Source: Proteocatella sp041738345 (GTDB lineage Bacteria; Bacillota; Clostridia; Peptostreptococcales; Filifactoraceae). Taken from it: a DNA stretch of 64,000 bases. Position 1 is the stretch's first letter, and each line of letters starts with the position of its first letter. Location: positions 35,360-99,359 of the forward strand of contig JBGSPX010000009.1 of the NCBI GenBank assembly GCA_041738345.1. The letters are read 5' to 3'. Position numbers and translations under genes: made by a program. The notes beneath the pieces are model-generated. The model saw nothing but the letters and a program-made list of their open reading frames with translations. It was not told the origin of the DNA and did no database searches. This document shows, piece by piece, positions 54,678-62,531 of the stretch.

Positions 54678-54682
54678 TATTT

Positions 54683-54716
54683 AAAAAAAATACAGGTTAA
54701 ATTCCTGTATTTTTTT
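54683..54716 (+). terminator. rho-independent terminator after recA
   Basis: A stem AAAAATACAGG / CCTGTATTTTT with a seven-base loop (54697-54703) and T-run to 54716. Confidence 0.9.
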
Positions 54717-54724
54717 GCTTTTCA

Positions 54725-54753
54725 TTGACAGTTTAAGCTGTAACCATTACAAT
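54725..54753 (+). promoter_or_regulatory. strong promoter of rny
   Basis: Perfect TTGACA at 54725-54730, 17-base spacer, TACAAT at 54748-54753, in the gap between the recA terminator and the RNase Y gene. Confidence 0.7.
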
Positions 54754-54823
54754 ATAAATATATATTCTTATAAAGATATATGAATTTAATTGAGATGATG
54801 AAAAATAGAATTATGAAAAGGAG

Positions 54824-56380
54824 GTGGGTAAGATAACAACGAGCATTATTTTTATGGTAGCGATAGTACTACTTGTAGCGGTAGTTTCAGTTTTAGCTGG
54901 ATATTTTGTTAGAAAAAATATAGCAGAAGGAAAACTGAATGAGGCAGAGATAGTAGTTAAACGTATGATAGATGAAGCAGAGAGAAAAGCAGAGTCAGTC
55001 AAAAAAGAAAAGCTAGTAGAAGCTAAGGAGGAAGTTCATAAACTCAGAAGTGAAGCGGAAAAAGAATACAAAGAGAGAAGAAGCGAACTTCAAAAATATG
55101 AAAAAAGAATCCTTCAAAAAGAAGAAACTCTTGATAGAAAAATAAGTCAAGTTGAAGACAAAGATAGTAAATACAATGACAAATTTAAAAAACTACAAGA
55201 GAAAGAAGATGAAATATCAAAACTAGTAGAAGCACAGATGGTGAAGTTAGAAGATATTTCAAGACTTACATTAGAAGAGGCAAAAAAAGAAATTTTATCC
55301 ATGGCAGAAAAAGATGTCAAGCATGAGATGGCTATGATGGTCAAGGAGCTTGAAACAAGAGCTAAGGATGAGGCGAATAAGAAAGCTAGAGAGATAGTTT
55401 CTTATGCAATCCAAAGATGTGCAGCTGATCATGTAGCGGAAACTACAGTTTCTGTGGTAAGCTTACCAAATGATGAGATGAAAGGAAGAATAATTGGTAG
55501 AGAGGGAAGAAATATTAGAACTCTTGAAACTCTTACAGGTGTAGATTTCATTATAGATGATACTCCTGAAGCAGTAGTACTTTCTGCATTTGATCCAATT
55601 AGGAGAGAAATTGCTAGAATAGCACTTGAAAGATTGATATCAGATGGCAGAATACATCCTTCTAGAATCGAAGAAATGGTAGAAAAAGCGAAAGTTGAAG
55701 TCGATACAATGATTAAGGAAGAGGGAGAAAAAGCATCGTTTGAAACAGGTGTTTTTGGGCTTCATCCAGAACTTATAAAATTATTGGGTAGATTGAAGTA
55801 TAGAACTAGTTATGGACAAAATGTGCTTAAACATTCTATAGAAATATCGCATTTATGTGGAATTATGGCTACTGAGATAGGCGCAGATCCGAAACTTGCA
55901 AAAAGAGCAGGATTACTTCATGATATAGGTAAGGCAGTGGATCATGAAATGGAAGGAACTCACGTAGAAATAGGTATGGACCTTCTTAGAAGATACAAAG
56001 AATCTAAGGATGTTATTCATGCTATGTCGACACATCATGGAGATTACGAACCGCAATCAGTAGAAGCTGTACTTGTAACAGCAGCAGATGCTATATCAGC
56101 AGCAAGACCTGGTGCTAGAGGAGAAACTCTAGAAGCTTATATTAAGAGACTTGAGAAGTTAGAAGAAATTTCAAATTCATTTGAAGGCGTAGATAAATCT
56201 TATGCAATTCAAGCAGGAAGAGAAGTTAGAATAATTGTTAAGCCAGAAGATATAAACGATGAAAGCTTACCTCTTTTAGCTAGGGAGATTACAAAACGAA
56301 TAGAAGACGAAATGGAATATCCTGGTCAAATAAAGGTTAATATAATAAGAGAAACAAGAGCTATTGATTATGCAAAATAA
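54824..56380 (+). CDS. rny: ribonuclease Y
   Basis: A 518-residue membrane-anchored endoribonuclease that starts mRNA decay. An N-terminal helix (TTSIIFMVAIVLLVAVVSVL) is followed by a long coiled coil (about 30-205), a KH domain (about 215-280, GRIIGREGRNIRTLETLTGV), and an HD domain with LLHDIGKAVDHE. The chosen start GTG at 54824 is embedded in a near-perfect GAAAAGGAGGTG site, so initiation might instead be at a downstream non-standard codon (ATA at 54833). A seven-codon ORF (54813-54836) overlaps the same site. Confidence 0.93.
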   Translation: MGKITTSIIFMVAIVLLVAVVSVLAGYFVRKNIAEGKLNEAEIVVKRMIDEAERKAESVKKEKLVEAKEEVHKLRSEAEKEYKERRSELQKYEKRILQKEETLDRKISQVEDKDSKYNDKFKKLQEKEDEISKLVEAQMVKLEDISRLTLEEAKKEILSMAEKDVKHEMAMMVKELETRAKDEANKKAREIVSYAIQRCAADHVAETTVSVVSLPNDEMKGRIIGREGRNIRTLETLTGVDFIIDDTPEAVVLSAFDPIRREIARIALERLISDGRIHPSRIEEMVEKAKVEVDTMIKEEGEKASFETGVFGLHPELIKLLGRLKYRTSYGQNVLKHSIEISHLCGIMATEIGADPKLAKRAGLLHDIGKAVDHEMEGTHVEIGMDLLRRYKESKDVIHAMSTHHGDYEPQSVEAVLVTAADAISAARPGARGETLEAYIKRLEKLEEISNSFEGVDKSYAIQAGREVRIIVKPEDINDESLPLLAREITKRIEDEMEYPGQIKVNIIRETRAIDYAK

Positions 56381-56398
56381 TCAGGTTTAAGTTTTTTT

Positions 56399-56443
56399 AA
56401 AAAGGACTAATTTTAGTTTTAAACTAGAGTTAGTTCTTTTTTT
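56399..56443 (+). terminator. rho-independent terminator after rny
   Basis: Arms AAAAAGGACTAA (56399-56410) and AGTTAGTTCTTTTTTT (56428-56443) pair with minor mismatches around a 17-base AT-rich loop and end in a T-run. The next gene starts 48 bases on, so some read-through or a weak promoter is implied. Confidence 0.7.
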
Positions 56444-56490
56444 ATGATAATATTATGAGAAATAATCAAATTTTATCAAGGAGAATAAAA

Positions 56491-58506
56491 ATGAATGTAT
56501 TTGAAGAAATAAAGGCTTTAAGAGAAAAGCTTAATTATTATACAGATTTGTATTACAAAGAAGATACTAGTGAAATAAGCGATGCAGAGTTTGATAAACT
56601 AATGCTAAGACTTGCTAAACTAGAATCAGAAAATCCACAGTTTTTTGATTCTGATTCGCCAACTCAAAGAGTGGGAGGGGAAGCGATAAGTGAATTTATT
56701 TCATATGAACATAAAACGCAAATGTTATCCCTTTCAAATGCATTTTCGAAAGAAGAACTGATAGATTTTGAAAATAGGATTAAATCACAGGGAGTTTCGC
56801 CAGAATATGTGTTGGAGTATAAAATTGATGGACTTTCAGTTTCGCTAGAATACAACAATGGTGTCTTTGTAAAAGGTGGAACTAGAGGAAATGGCCTTGT
56901 AGGCGAAGATGTTACAGAAAATCTAAAAACGATAAAAGACATACCTTTAAAAATAGATACGCTTGAAAATATAGTAGTTAGAGGCGAAGTTTATATGTCC
57001 AAAAAGCAATTTGAAAAACTTAACAAAGCTCAAGAAAAAAATGGACTTAATTTATTTGCAAATCCTAGAAATGCAGCTTCGGGTTCACTTAGGCAACTTG
57101 ATTCTAAGATAACATCGAAGCGAGGATTGAGTATTTTTGTATTTAATTTAGAATCAGAAAACGAAACTATGGATTCACATTTTGAAATGCTAGCATATCT
57201 TGAAAGCTTAGGGTTTGCAGTTAGCCCTAATCGTAAAAAAATCACGGAAATGAGTGAAGCTTTTGAGGAAATTGAGCAAATATATATAGAAAAAGATAAA
57301 TTGCCATTTGAGATAGATGGCGTGGTTATAAAAGTAGATTCAGTAAGACAGCGAAAACTTCTTGGAAGCACTTCGAAAACGCCGAAATGGGCAGTCGCAT
57401 ATAAATTTCCAGCAGAAAAAAAAGAAACCACAATAGAAGATATCGAAGTTCAAGTAGGAAGAACGGGAGCGCTTACACCTACTGCAATATTAACTCCCGT
57501 AAAGATTTCAGGGAGTACTGTAAGCAGAGCTACGCTTCATAATCAGGACTACATCGATGAAAAGGACATTAGAATAGGGGATGCAGTTATAATACAAAAG
57601 GCAGGAGAAATAATTCCTGAGGTAGTTGAGGTGGTAAAAGAAAAGCGAAGTGGTAGTGAGCTTGTTTTTAAACGTCCACAGCTATGTCCAGAATGCGGTA
57701 GCACAGTGTTTAGAGAAGAGGGGCAAGCCGCTATAAAATGTATAAATATTTCCTGTCCAGCGAGAATAAAGCGTTCGCTTATACATTTTGTTTCAAAAGG
57801 CGCTATGGATATAGATAAAATGGGAATATCTATAGTAAATAAGCTTTATGATGCAGGTCTTATATCCAATGTTTCTGATATATATAGGCTAAACGTGGAT
57901 AAGCTTTTAGAATTAGAAGGCTTTGCACAAAAATCTTCAGAAAAACTAATAGAATCAATAAACAAATCTAAGGGAAATGATATAAGTAGACTTATATTTG
58001 GGCTAGGTATAGATTTTATAGGAGAAAAGGCTGCAAAAGTACTTTCAAAACGTTTTGAAAGCATAGATGATTTAATCGGTGCAACATATGAGGAATTACT
58101 TGAAATTCCAGATTTTGGAAAAGTTATGGCAGAAAGTCTTGTCAATTTCTTTAAAAATCAAGCAAATTTACAGCTTATTGCAGATTTAAAAGGGCTTGGA
58201 GTCAATATGATATCTCATAGAAATGAAGATAGCTTAGACAGCTTTAAAGGGCTTAAATTTGTGCTTACAGGTTCTTTGGAAAATTTTGGAAGAAAAGAAG
58301 CAGGTGAACTTATAGAATTAAGAGGTGGAACAGTTTCATCTTCTGTAAGTAAAAATACAAATGTAGTAGTTGCAGGTGAAGAATCTGGAAGTAAACTCAA
58401 AAAAGCACAGGATTTAGGAATAAAAATAATAGATGAAAAAACATTCAAACAGCTACTTGAGGCTAATGAAAAAGATGAAGTAGATGAAATAATAAATTTA
58501 GTTTAA
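56491..58506 (+). CDS. ligA: NAD-dependent DNA ligase
   Basis: A 671-residue ligase that seals nicks with NAD. It shows the adenylation domain with EYKIDGLSVS (active-site Lys111) and VRGEVYMSKKQFEKL, the OB domain (TPTAILTPVKISGSTVSRAT), the four-Cys zinc finger starting CPECG near residue 399, helix-hairpin-helix repeats (VLSKRFESIDDLIGATYEEL), and a C-terminal BRCT domain (FVLTGSLENFGRKEAGELI). The start ATG at 56491 is behind AAGGAG. The frame extends 12 codons upstream to 56455, which lacks a site. Confidence 0.96.
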   Translation: MNVFEEIKALREKLNYYTDLYYKEDTSEISDAEFDKLMLRLAKLESENPQFFDSDSPTQRVGGEAISEFISYEHKTQMLSLSNAFSKEELIDFENRIKSQGVSPEYVLEYKIDGLSVSLEYNNGVFVKGGTRGNGLVGEDVTENLKTIKDIPLKIDTLENIVVRGEVYMSKKQFEKLNKAQEKNGLNLFANPRNAASGSLRQLDSKITSKRGLSIFVFNLESENETMDSHFEMLAYLESLGFAVSPNRKKITEMSEAFEEIEQIYIEKDKLPFEIDGVVIKVDSVRQRKLLGSTSKTPKWAVAYKFPAEKKETTIEDIEVQVGRTGALTPTAILTPVKISGSTVSRATLHNQDYIDEKDIRIGDAVIIQKAGEIIPEVVEVVKEKRSGSELVFKRPQLCPECGSTVFREEGQAAIKCINISCPARIKRSLIHFVSKGAMDIDKMGISIVNKLYDAGLISNVSDIYRLNVDKLLELEGFAQKSSEKLIESINKSKGNDISRLIFGLGIDFIGEKAAKVLSKRFESIDDLIGATYEELLEIPDFGKVMAESLVNFFKNQANLQLIADLKGLGVNMISHRNEDSLDSFKGLKFVLTGSLENFGRKEAGELIELRGGTVSSSVSKNTNVVVAGEESGSKLKKAQDLGIKIIDEKTFKQLLEANEKDEVDEIINLV

Positions 58507-58524
58507 TTCAAAAACACTTTTAAT

Positions 58525-58642
58525 AAATTGTAAGGGATATATGCCCCCAAATGAATTCTGCAGCCTAGATATTTCAGTTTTAATTTCTCAGATAAAATAT
58601 CTAGGCGAAGCCCTAATGAGGGGGCATGTATGCCTACAATTT
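58525..58642. repeat. 118-bp nested palindrome, function unknown
   Basis: Three pairs of inverted arms are nested: AAATTGTA (58525-58532) with TACAATTT (58635-58642), ATGCCCCC (58541-58548) with GGGGGCAT (58620-58627), and the perfect 12-mer GCCTAGATATTT (58563-58574) with AAATATCTAGGC (58595-58606). The GC-rich middle arms stand out from the AT-rich surroundings. There is no T-run, so it is not a simple terminator. It lies 18 bases after ligA and about 0.8 kb from the IS607 derivative. It could be a palindromic repeat element or an RNA gene. Confidence 0.75.
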
Positions 58643-58690
58643 CATATACAATTTGAAATATACCTGAAAATATTACTACAAATATTATTA

Positions 58691-58737
58691 CATAAAAAGG
58701 TCATACTCCTAAATGCTAAGAGTATAACCTTTTTATG
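58691..58737. terminator. bidirectional terminator between ligA and the MltG-like gene
   Basis: CATAAAAAGG..ATACTC (58691-58708) pairs with GAGTAT..CCTTTTTATG (58720-58737). T-rich tails lie on both strands, suiting the convergent genes. Confidence 0.82.
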
Positions 58738-58781
58738 TTTGAGGCTATATTTATATTTCCCAACGCCCCTCTGTACTAAAT

Positions 58782-59339
58782 TTATTTAGTAAGAATTTCA
58801 ATTATCTTTTCATCAGTTGAACCTTCAGGTATAGCAAAGGTACCCGCTTTAAGCTTAGTTTCTTTTCCAGAAGCTGTTAAGACATTTAGAAAATCTGAAG
58901 CAGATTTTACAAGTCCTTGTTTTTCCAAGGCTTTGGCAATTGATGAGCTAGAACTTCCTGTCGCTATATCTACATTTCGAATTACAGGTTTGCTTTCAGG
59001 CTCTTTTGGAGTTTCCTTTACGGTTTCTTTTGAAGGTTCTTTTTTGTCAGAAGTACTGCTTTTATCTGAATCTTTTTTAGCTTCTTCACTTTTTGAAGTA
59101 TCTTCAGTCTTTTTTGAAGAATCTTCTTTAGCTTTCTCACTAGAGTCAGTTTTTTCAGATACAATATCTTCTTGTTCCTCATGAATGATCTCATTTATTT
59201 CTTTGTACTTATTTTCTTTATCCTTTATATCAAACCATCCATAAAGGTTGGAAGCGACTATTACTCCGACAACTGCTACAATTAGAGCAGTAAAAAATAA
59301 ATCACTGTGTTCGTAAATAAAATCTTTAAATCTTTCCAT
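58782..59339 (-). CDS. membrane-anchored MltG/YceG-like N-domain protein without catalytic domain
   Basis: A 185-residue protein with one N-terminal membrane helix (LFFTALIVAVVGVIVASNLYG), then a long Lys/Glu/Ser-rich low-complexity linker (about 45-120). The C-terminal globular part (about 125-185: DIATGSSSSSIAKALEKQGL and GTFAIPEGSTDEKIIEIL) matches the LysM-like N-domain of the lytic transglycosylase MltG/YceG. The catalytic MltG domain is absent, so enzymatic activity is not expected. Short proteins of this type are known in Firmicutes. The start has GAGGTG spaced correctly. The minus-strand promoter is at 59391-59419. Confidence 0.78.
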   Translation of the reverse strand: MERFKDFIYEHSDLFFTALIVAVVGVIVASNLYGWFDIKDKENKYKEINEIIHEEQEDIVSEKTDSSEKAKEDSSKKTEDTSKSEEAKKDSDKSSTSDKKEPSKETVKETPKEPESKPVIRNVDIATGSSSSSIAKALEKQGLVKSASDFLNVLTASGKETKLKAGTFAIPEGSTDEKIIEILTK

Positions 59340-59390
59340 CTAACACCTCACTTTTTATTCTAAACTCTATAGAAAATTATCCTAAACTAT

Positions 59391-59419
59391 ATTATAATAC
59401 TAATAGTGGATTTTTTCAA
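59391..59419 (-). promoter_or_regulatory. promoter of the MltG-like gene
   Basis: On the minus strand TTGAAA (complement of 59414-59419), a 17-base spacer and perfect TATAAT (complement of 59391-59396), 50 bases before the start. The IS607 derivative begins just upstream of its -35. Confidence 0.7.
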
Positions 59420-59486
59420 TTGAAGGTCGCTAAATGTTAAACAAAAGTTATAAATAGGTGTTGACTTTTTATAATAGAATGTTAAA

Positions 59487-59742
59487 TTGAATTTAGATAG
59501 AAAAGTAATAGGATATTGTAGAGTATCAAGTAATAAACAAAAAGATGATTTAGCAAGACCAATTGAAAACATGAGGATGTATCTAACGGCACAAGGAAAA
59601 TACAGAGAAACCAGAACAACAAGAGCTGGTCGAAGATTTAGTTCAAATAATTACTGTGTTTAGTAAACTTCAAGGTAGACGAGCAAATAAAGCAAGAAAA
59701 CTTGTAAAAGACTTAATTGAAGGTGGTGAGGATAGTGATTAA
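59487..59742 (+). pseudogene. tnpA: IS607 TnpA serine recombinase, truncated and frameshifted
   Basis: Frame 1 from the TTG at 59487 reads KVIGYCRVSSNKQKDDL and IENMRMYLTAQGK, the catalytic-serine start and first helix of IS607 TnpA. It then loses homology at about 59606 and stops at 59663. From about 59605, another frame gives PEQQELVEDLVQIITVFS and LQGRRANKARKLVKDLIE, the conserved C-terminal region, ending with TAA at 59740-59742. Compared with full enzymes (about 200 residues), the N-terminal MerR-like DNA-binding domain and roughly 80-90 central residues are missing. The frame 2 end overlaps the tnpB start by eight bases, as in intact elements. Confidence 0.87.
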
Positions 59743-60904
59743 AAGTGTGAAAGTTATGTTACTACCCAATAATAAACAAAATACAAAATTGTTTCAATAC
59801 AGTGGAACTGCAAGGTTTATTTATAATTGGACGCTTGCAAGACAACAAGAGAATTATGAGAACGGTGGTAAATTTATATCCGATAATAATCTGAGAAAAG
59901 AATTGACCCAACTAAAACAAACAGAAGAATTTCAATGGTTAAATAACATTAGTAATAATGTTGCTAAACAAGCTGTTAAAGATGCGTGTGATGCGTATAA
60001 GAAATTCTTTAAAGGATATAGCAAGTTTCCAAAGTTTAAAAGCAAGAAAAAATCTAAACCTAGTTTTTATCAAGATAATGTAAAAATAAAATTTACAGAT
60101 ACCCATGTAAAATTAGAAGGATTTTCTTCTAGTAAAAAACAAAATAAACAGAAGTTAAATTGGATTAAACTTGCTGAAAAAACTAGAATCCCAACTAATG
60201 TCAAATATAGCAATCCCAGAATAAATTATGATGGCATAAATTGGTGGATTAGCGTGGGAATTGAAGATAATTCAGTAATACAAGAACCTCAAAATGTAGG
60301 AATAGGAATTGACCTAGGAATTGAGGATTTGGCTATTTGTAGTGATGGAGAAACATACAAAAATATTAATAAGACAAGACAAATTAAGAAACTTGAAAAA
60401 CAAAAGCGTAGATTACAACGTTCAATATCAAGAAAATATAAATATAACAAAGAAGGAAGTAGTTACAAGAAAACTTGTAATATTATAAAAAGCGAAAAGA
60501 AACTTTTAAAATTAAATCATCGATTAAAAGGTATTCGTCATAACTATCAACATCAAACAACCTCTGAAATTGTTAACAGAAAACCAATGTATATAACAAT
60601 TGAAGATTTGAATGTGAGTGGAATGATGAAAAATAAACATCTCTCAAAAGCTGTTCAACAACAATCTTTATTTGAATTTACAAGACAATTAAAATATAAA
60701 TGTTCTTGGAATGGAATAGAATTAAGACAAGTTAGTAGATGGTATCCATCTTCTAAAGTATGCCATGAATGTGGAAATATTAAGAAAGATTTAAAACTTT
60801 CTGATAGAGTTTATATTTGTAAAGAATGTGGTCATGTAGCTGATAGAGATTATCAAGCTAGTTTAAACTTGAGGGATGCAACACAATACAAAGGAATAGC
60901 ATAG
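59735..60904 (+). CDS. tnpB: IS607-associated TnpB RNA-guided nuclease
   Basis: A 389-residue TnpB, the ancestor family of Cas12. It has an N-terminal OrfB domain (SGTARFIYNWTLARQQENYE), then the RuvC-like core. RuvC-I carries Asp in GIGIDLGIEDLAI (near 193), RuvC-II has Glu in YITIEDLNVSGM (near 290), the zinc finger is CHECG...CKECG, and RuvC-III has Asp in DRDYQASLNLR. All three acidic residues are intact, so it is likely an active RNA-guided DNase. The start is GTG 59735, overlapping the tnpA remnant. The usual Asn of the last motif is Gln here. Confidence 0.92.
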   Translation: MIKSVKVMLLPNNKQNTKLFQYSGTARFIYNWTLARQQENYENGGKFISDNNLRKELTQLKQTEEFQWLNNISNNVAKQAVKDACDAYKKFFKGYSKFPKFKSKKKSKPSFYQDNVKIKFTDTHVKLEGFSSSKKQNKQKLNWIKLAEKTRIPTNVKYSNPRINYDGINWWISVGIEDNSVIQEPQNVGIGIDLGIEDLAICSDGETYKNINKTRQIKKLEKQKRRLQRSISRKYKYNKEGSSYKKTCNIIKSEKKLLKLNHRLKGIRHNYQHQTTSEIVNRKPMYITIEDLNVSGMMKNKHLSKAVQQQSLFEFTRQLKYKCSWNGIELRQVSRWYPSSKVCHECGNIKKDLKLSDRVYICKECGHVADRDYQASLNLRDATQYKGIA

Positions 60905-61053
60905 AAAAGCAAATTTGTATGTGTACCGAACGTTAATCGGGAATTTAAGCCTGTGGACTATTATATCAAATTAGAGTAGCTTAGGCGAAATAAGATAGGA
61001 CGAAACAGGAATGAAACATAAAAGTTTATAACTTTTTATAAGTTTTCAGTAAC
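60905..61053 (+). ncRNA. candidate omega RNA scaffold and IS607 right end
   Basis: The gap between tnpB and the GNAT gene carries small stems: CCGA/TCGG (60926-60929 and 60937-60940), and CCTGT/ACAGG (60950-60954 and 61005-61009). Terminal repeats follow at 61020-61041. In IS200/IS605 and IS607 elements the tnpB 3' end and right end encode the guide RNA, with the guide starting at the right junction. The exact 5' end and guide boundary are unknown. On this model the guide would start near 61054 and match the GNAT gene's 5' flank. Confidence 0.5.
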
Positions 61054-61065
61054 GGGACGAAAAAT

Positions 61066-61596
61066 ATGGAGCATATTTTAAAAAATGGGAATTCTGTTAT
61101 TATAAGAAAACCTAATAAAGAATTTAAAGAGATAAGCAGCTTAATAGTACGCTTATCAGATGAGAGCGATAATTTTCCGTTTAGTTCAGAGGACTTTAAT
61201 ATAAGTCCAGAGAATATAGGAAAATATATAGAGTATTTAAACACTAGGCCTAACTCTATCTTTTATTTAGCACAAATAGAAGATGAAATAGTAGGTATAG
61301 CATATTTAGAAGGAGGAAAAAGAGAGAGAACATTTCATTGTACAAATTTAGGGATAGGGGTTTTGAAAAAATATAATAATATTGGAATTGGAAGTGTACT
61401 TACAAAATCACTTGTTGAGTATGCACATCAGGGAGAATATATAGCCAAAATAGATTTACAGGTACGTTCTGACAATAAATCAGCTGTTTTGGTTTATAAA
61501 AAATGTGGATTTACAGTTGAAGGGAAATCTAGTAGAGCACTGTTCATAGATGGGGAATTCTATGATTATATAAATATGGGAATGATAATTGATTAA
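61066..61596 (+). CDS. GNAT family N-acetyltransferase
   Basis: A 176-residue acetyltransferase with the acetyl-CoA-binding pattern LGIGVLKKYNNIGIGSVLTKSLVEYA, the IDLQVRSDNKSAVLVYKKCGFTVEGK segment and an IEDEIVGIAYLEG strand. The substrate is unknown. The start ATG lies directly after the IS607 right end and only GGGACG stands at the ribosome-site position, so the insertion seems to have replaced the normal leader. It overlaps no gene. The signal-peptidase start follows 10 bases after its stop. Confidence 0.82.
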   Translation: MEHILKNGNSVIIRKPNKEFKEISSLIVRLSDESDNFPFSSEDFNISPENIGKYIEYLNTRPNSIFYLAQIEDEIVGIAYLEGGKRERTFHCTNLGIGVLKKYNNIGIGSVLTKSLVEYAHQGEYIAKIDLQVRSDNKSAVLVYKKCGFTVEGKSSRALFIDGEFYDYINMGMIID

Positions 61597-61606
61597 GGAG
61601 ACAAAA

Positions 61607-62143
61607 ATGAGTGAAGCAGTTAAAAAAGAGATAATTGAATGGATTAAGGTCATAATAGTGGCCGTAGTATTAGCAGGTATAATAACTAGCTTTGTAAGAC
61701 CTACCCTTGTTAAAGGGGCATCTATGGAAAACACTTTAAAGCAGTATGACTACCTTTTAGTGAATAAGATGGCTTATAAAAAAGACCTTCCAGAGTATAA
61801 AGATATAATAATTTTCAAATCTGAGCTTATCCAAGATAATGGAAAAGCAAAGGATCTTGTAAAGCGTGTTATAGGATTACCTGGAGACCATATTGTAGTA
61901 ACTGAGGGGAAAGTTTATAGAAATGAAGAACTTTTGGATGAGCCGTACACTAAAGATGGGTACACTGATTATGAGATAGATACGATTGTTCCTGAAAACC
62001 ATGTTTTTGCAATGGGTGATAATCGTCTAGATAGTACTGATAGTAGAGATCCTAGTGTAGGACCAGTTCCAGTGGAACATATAGTTGGTAAAGTATTTGT
62101 AAGATTATTTCCATTTAACAAAATAACAACTGAATTTAACTAA
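61607..62143 (+). CDS. lepB: type I signal peptidase
   Basis: A 178-residue membrane serine peptidase that removes signal peptides. An N-terminal helix (EWIKVIIVAVVLAGIITSFV) precedes the catalytic serine in KGASMENTL (near 39), the catalytic lysine in LVKRVIGLPGD (near 86), and the GDNRLDSTDSRDPSVG box. It has the short Gram-positive SipS type form. The ATG at 61607 lies behind AAGGAG. An upstream in-frame TTG (61589) overlaps the GNAT stop. Confidence 0.94.
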   Translation: MSEAVKKEIIEWIKVIIVAVVLAGIITSFVRPTLVKGASMENTLKQYDYLLVNKMAYKKDLPEYKDIIIFKSELIQDNGKAKDLVKRVIGLPGDHIVVTEGKVYRNEELLDEPYTKDGYTDYEIDTIVPENHVFAMGDNRLDSTDSRDPSVGPVPVEHIVGKVFVRLFPFNKITTEFN

Positions 62144-62173
62144 AAAATAAGAGAGGGTACCCTCTCTTATTTT
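62144..62173. terminator. bidirectional terminator after lepB
   Basis: A perfect 14-bp stem AAAATAAGAGAGGG / CCCTCTCTTATTTT with a two-base loop (TA), suited to the convergent glutaredoxin-like gene as well. Confidence 0.9.
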
Positions 62174-62178
62174 AAAAT

Positions 62179-62409
62179 TTATATTCCTAGAAGTTCGTTT
62201 ATTTTATCTTCATCAAATCCTAAAATTAGTTCGTCATCAATATATATTGCAGGAACTCCTAATATTTTTTTCTGAAGTAGGAATTTTCTTGCAATTGGAT
62301 CGATACTCACATTTTTTTCTTCATAAGGAATATTTTTAGAATCTAGATAATCCATCGCATGATGGCAGTGAGCACAAGTTGAGCTTGTATAAATTACAAC
62401 TTTTTTCAT
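62179..62409 (-). CDS. glutaredoxin-like protein
   Basis: A 76-residue thioredoxin-fold protein with CAHC at the N-terminal end of helix 1 (residues about 11-14), VPAIYIDDELILGFDEDKI with the cis-proline, and no signal peptide. It probably transfers electrons to a reductase, or works with ribonucleotide reductase as NrdH-like proteins do. The ATG at 62409 (reading leftward) is chosen because the earlier ATG at 62418 lies inside the AAAGGATG site. It is convergent with lepB. Confidence 0.85.
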   Translation of the reverse strand: MKKVVIYTSSTCAHCHHAMDYLDSKNIPYEEKNVSIDPIARKFLLQKKILGVPAIYIDDELILGFDEDKINELLGI

Positions 62410-62531
62410 ATAAGACATCCTTTCTTATTGTGTTAAATATATTTTAAATTAAAAATGAATATAAATCTATAGAAAATTCAAAAAAAGTAAATTTATCTTT
62501 TAACAAAAATCTGCAAAAAAGAGGTGTAAAT

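Larger units (their letters stand above)
59427..61053 (+). mobile_element. IS607-family transposon derivative (decayed tnpA, intact tnpB)
   Basis: The region holds a broken IS607-type serine recombinase gene overlapping an intact tnpB, the standard IS607 order. Ends share sequence: AAAAGTTATAA...ACTTTTTATAA at 59443-59474 and AAAAGTTTATAACTTTTTATAA at 61020-61041. The outer limits are inferred, from near GAAGG at 59426 to GGG at 61054. IS607 elements insert at GG without target duplication, so exact ends cannot be proved from sequence alone. The recombinase gene is inactive, so movement would need a helper. Confidence 0.7.

Noticed and set aside
58525..58642. Hammerhead ribozyme or riboswitch in the palindrome
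   Set aside because: The CTAATGAG stretch lacks the essential G of the CTGATGA core and no matching GAAA arrangement is present; no other known class fits by eye.
58541..58789. 82-codon frame across the palindrome
   Set aside because: No ribosome site, the codons run through an inverted repeat and a terminator, and the peptide has no recognisable domain.
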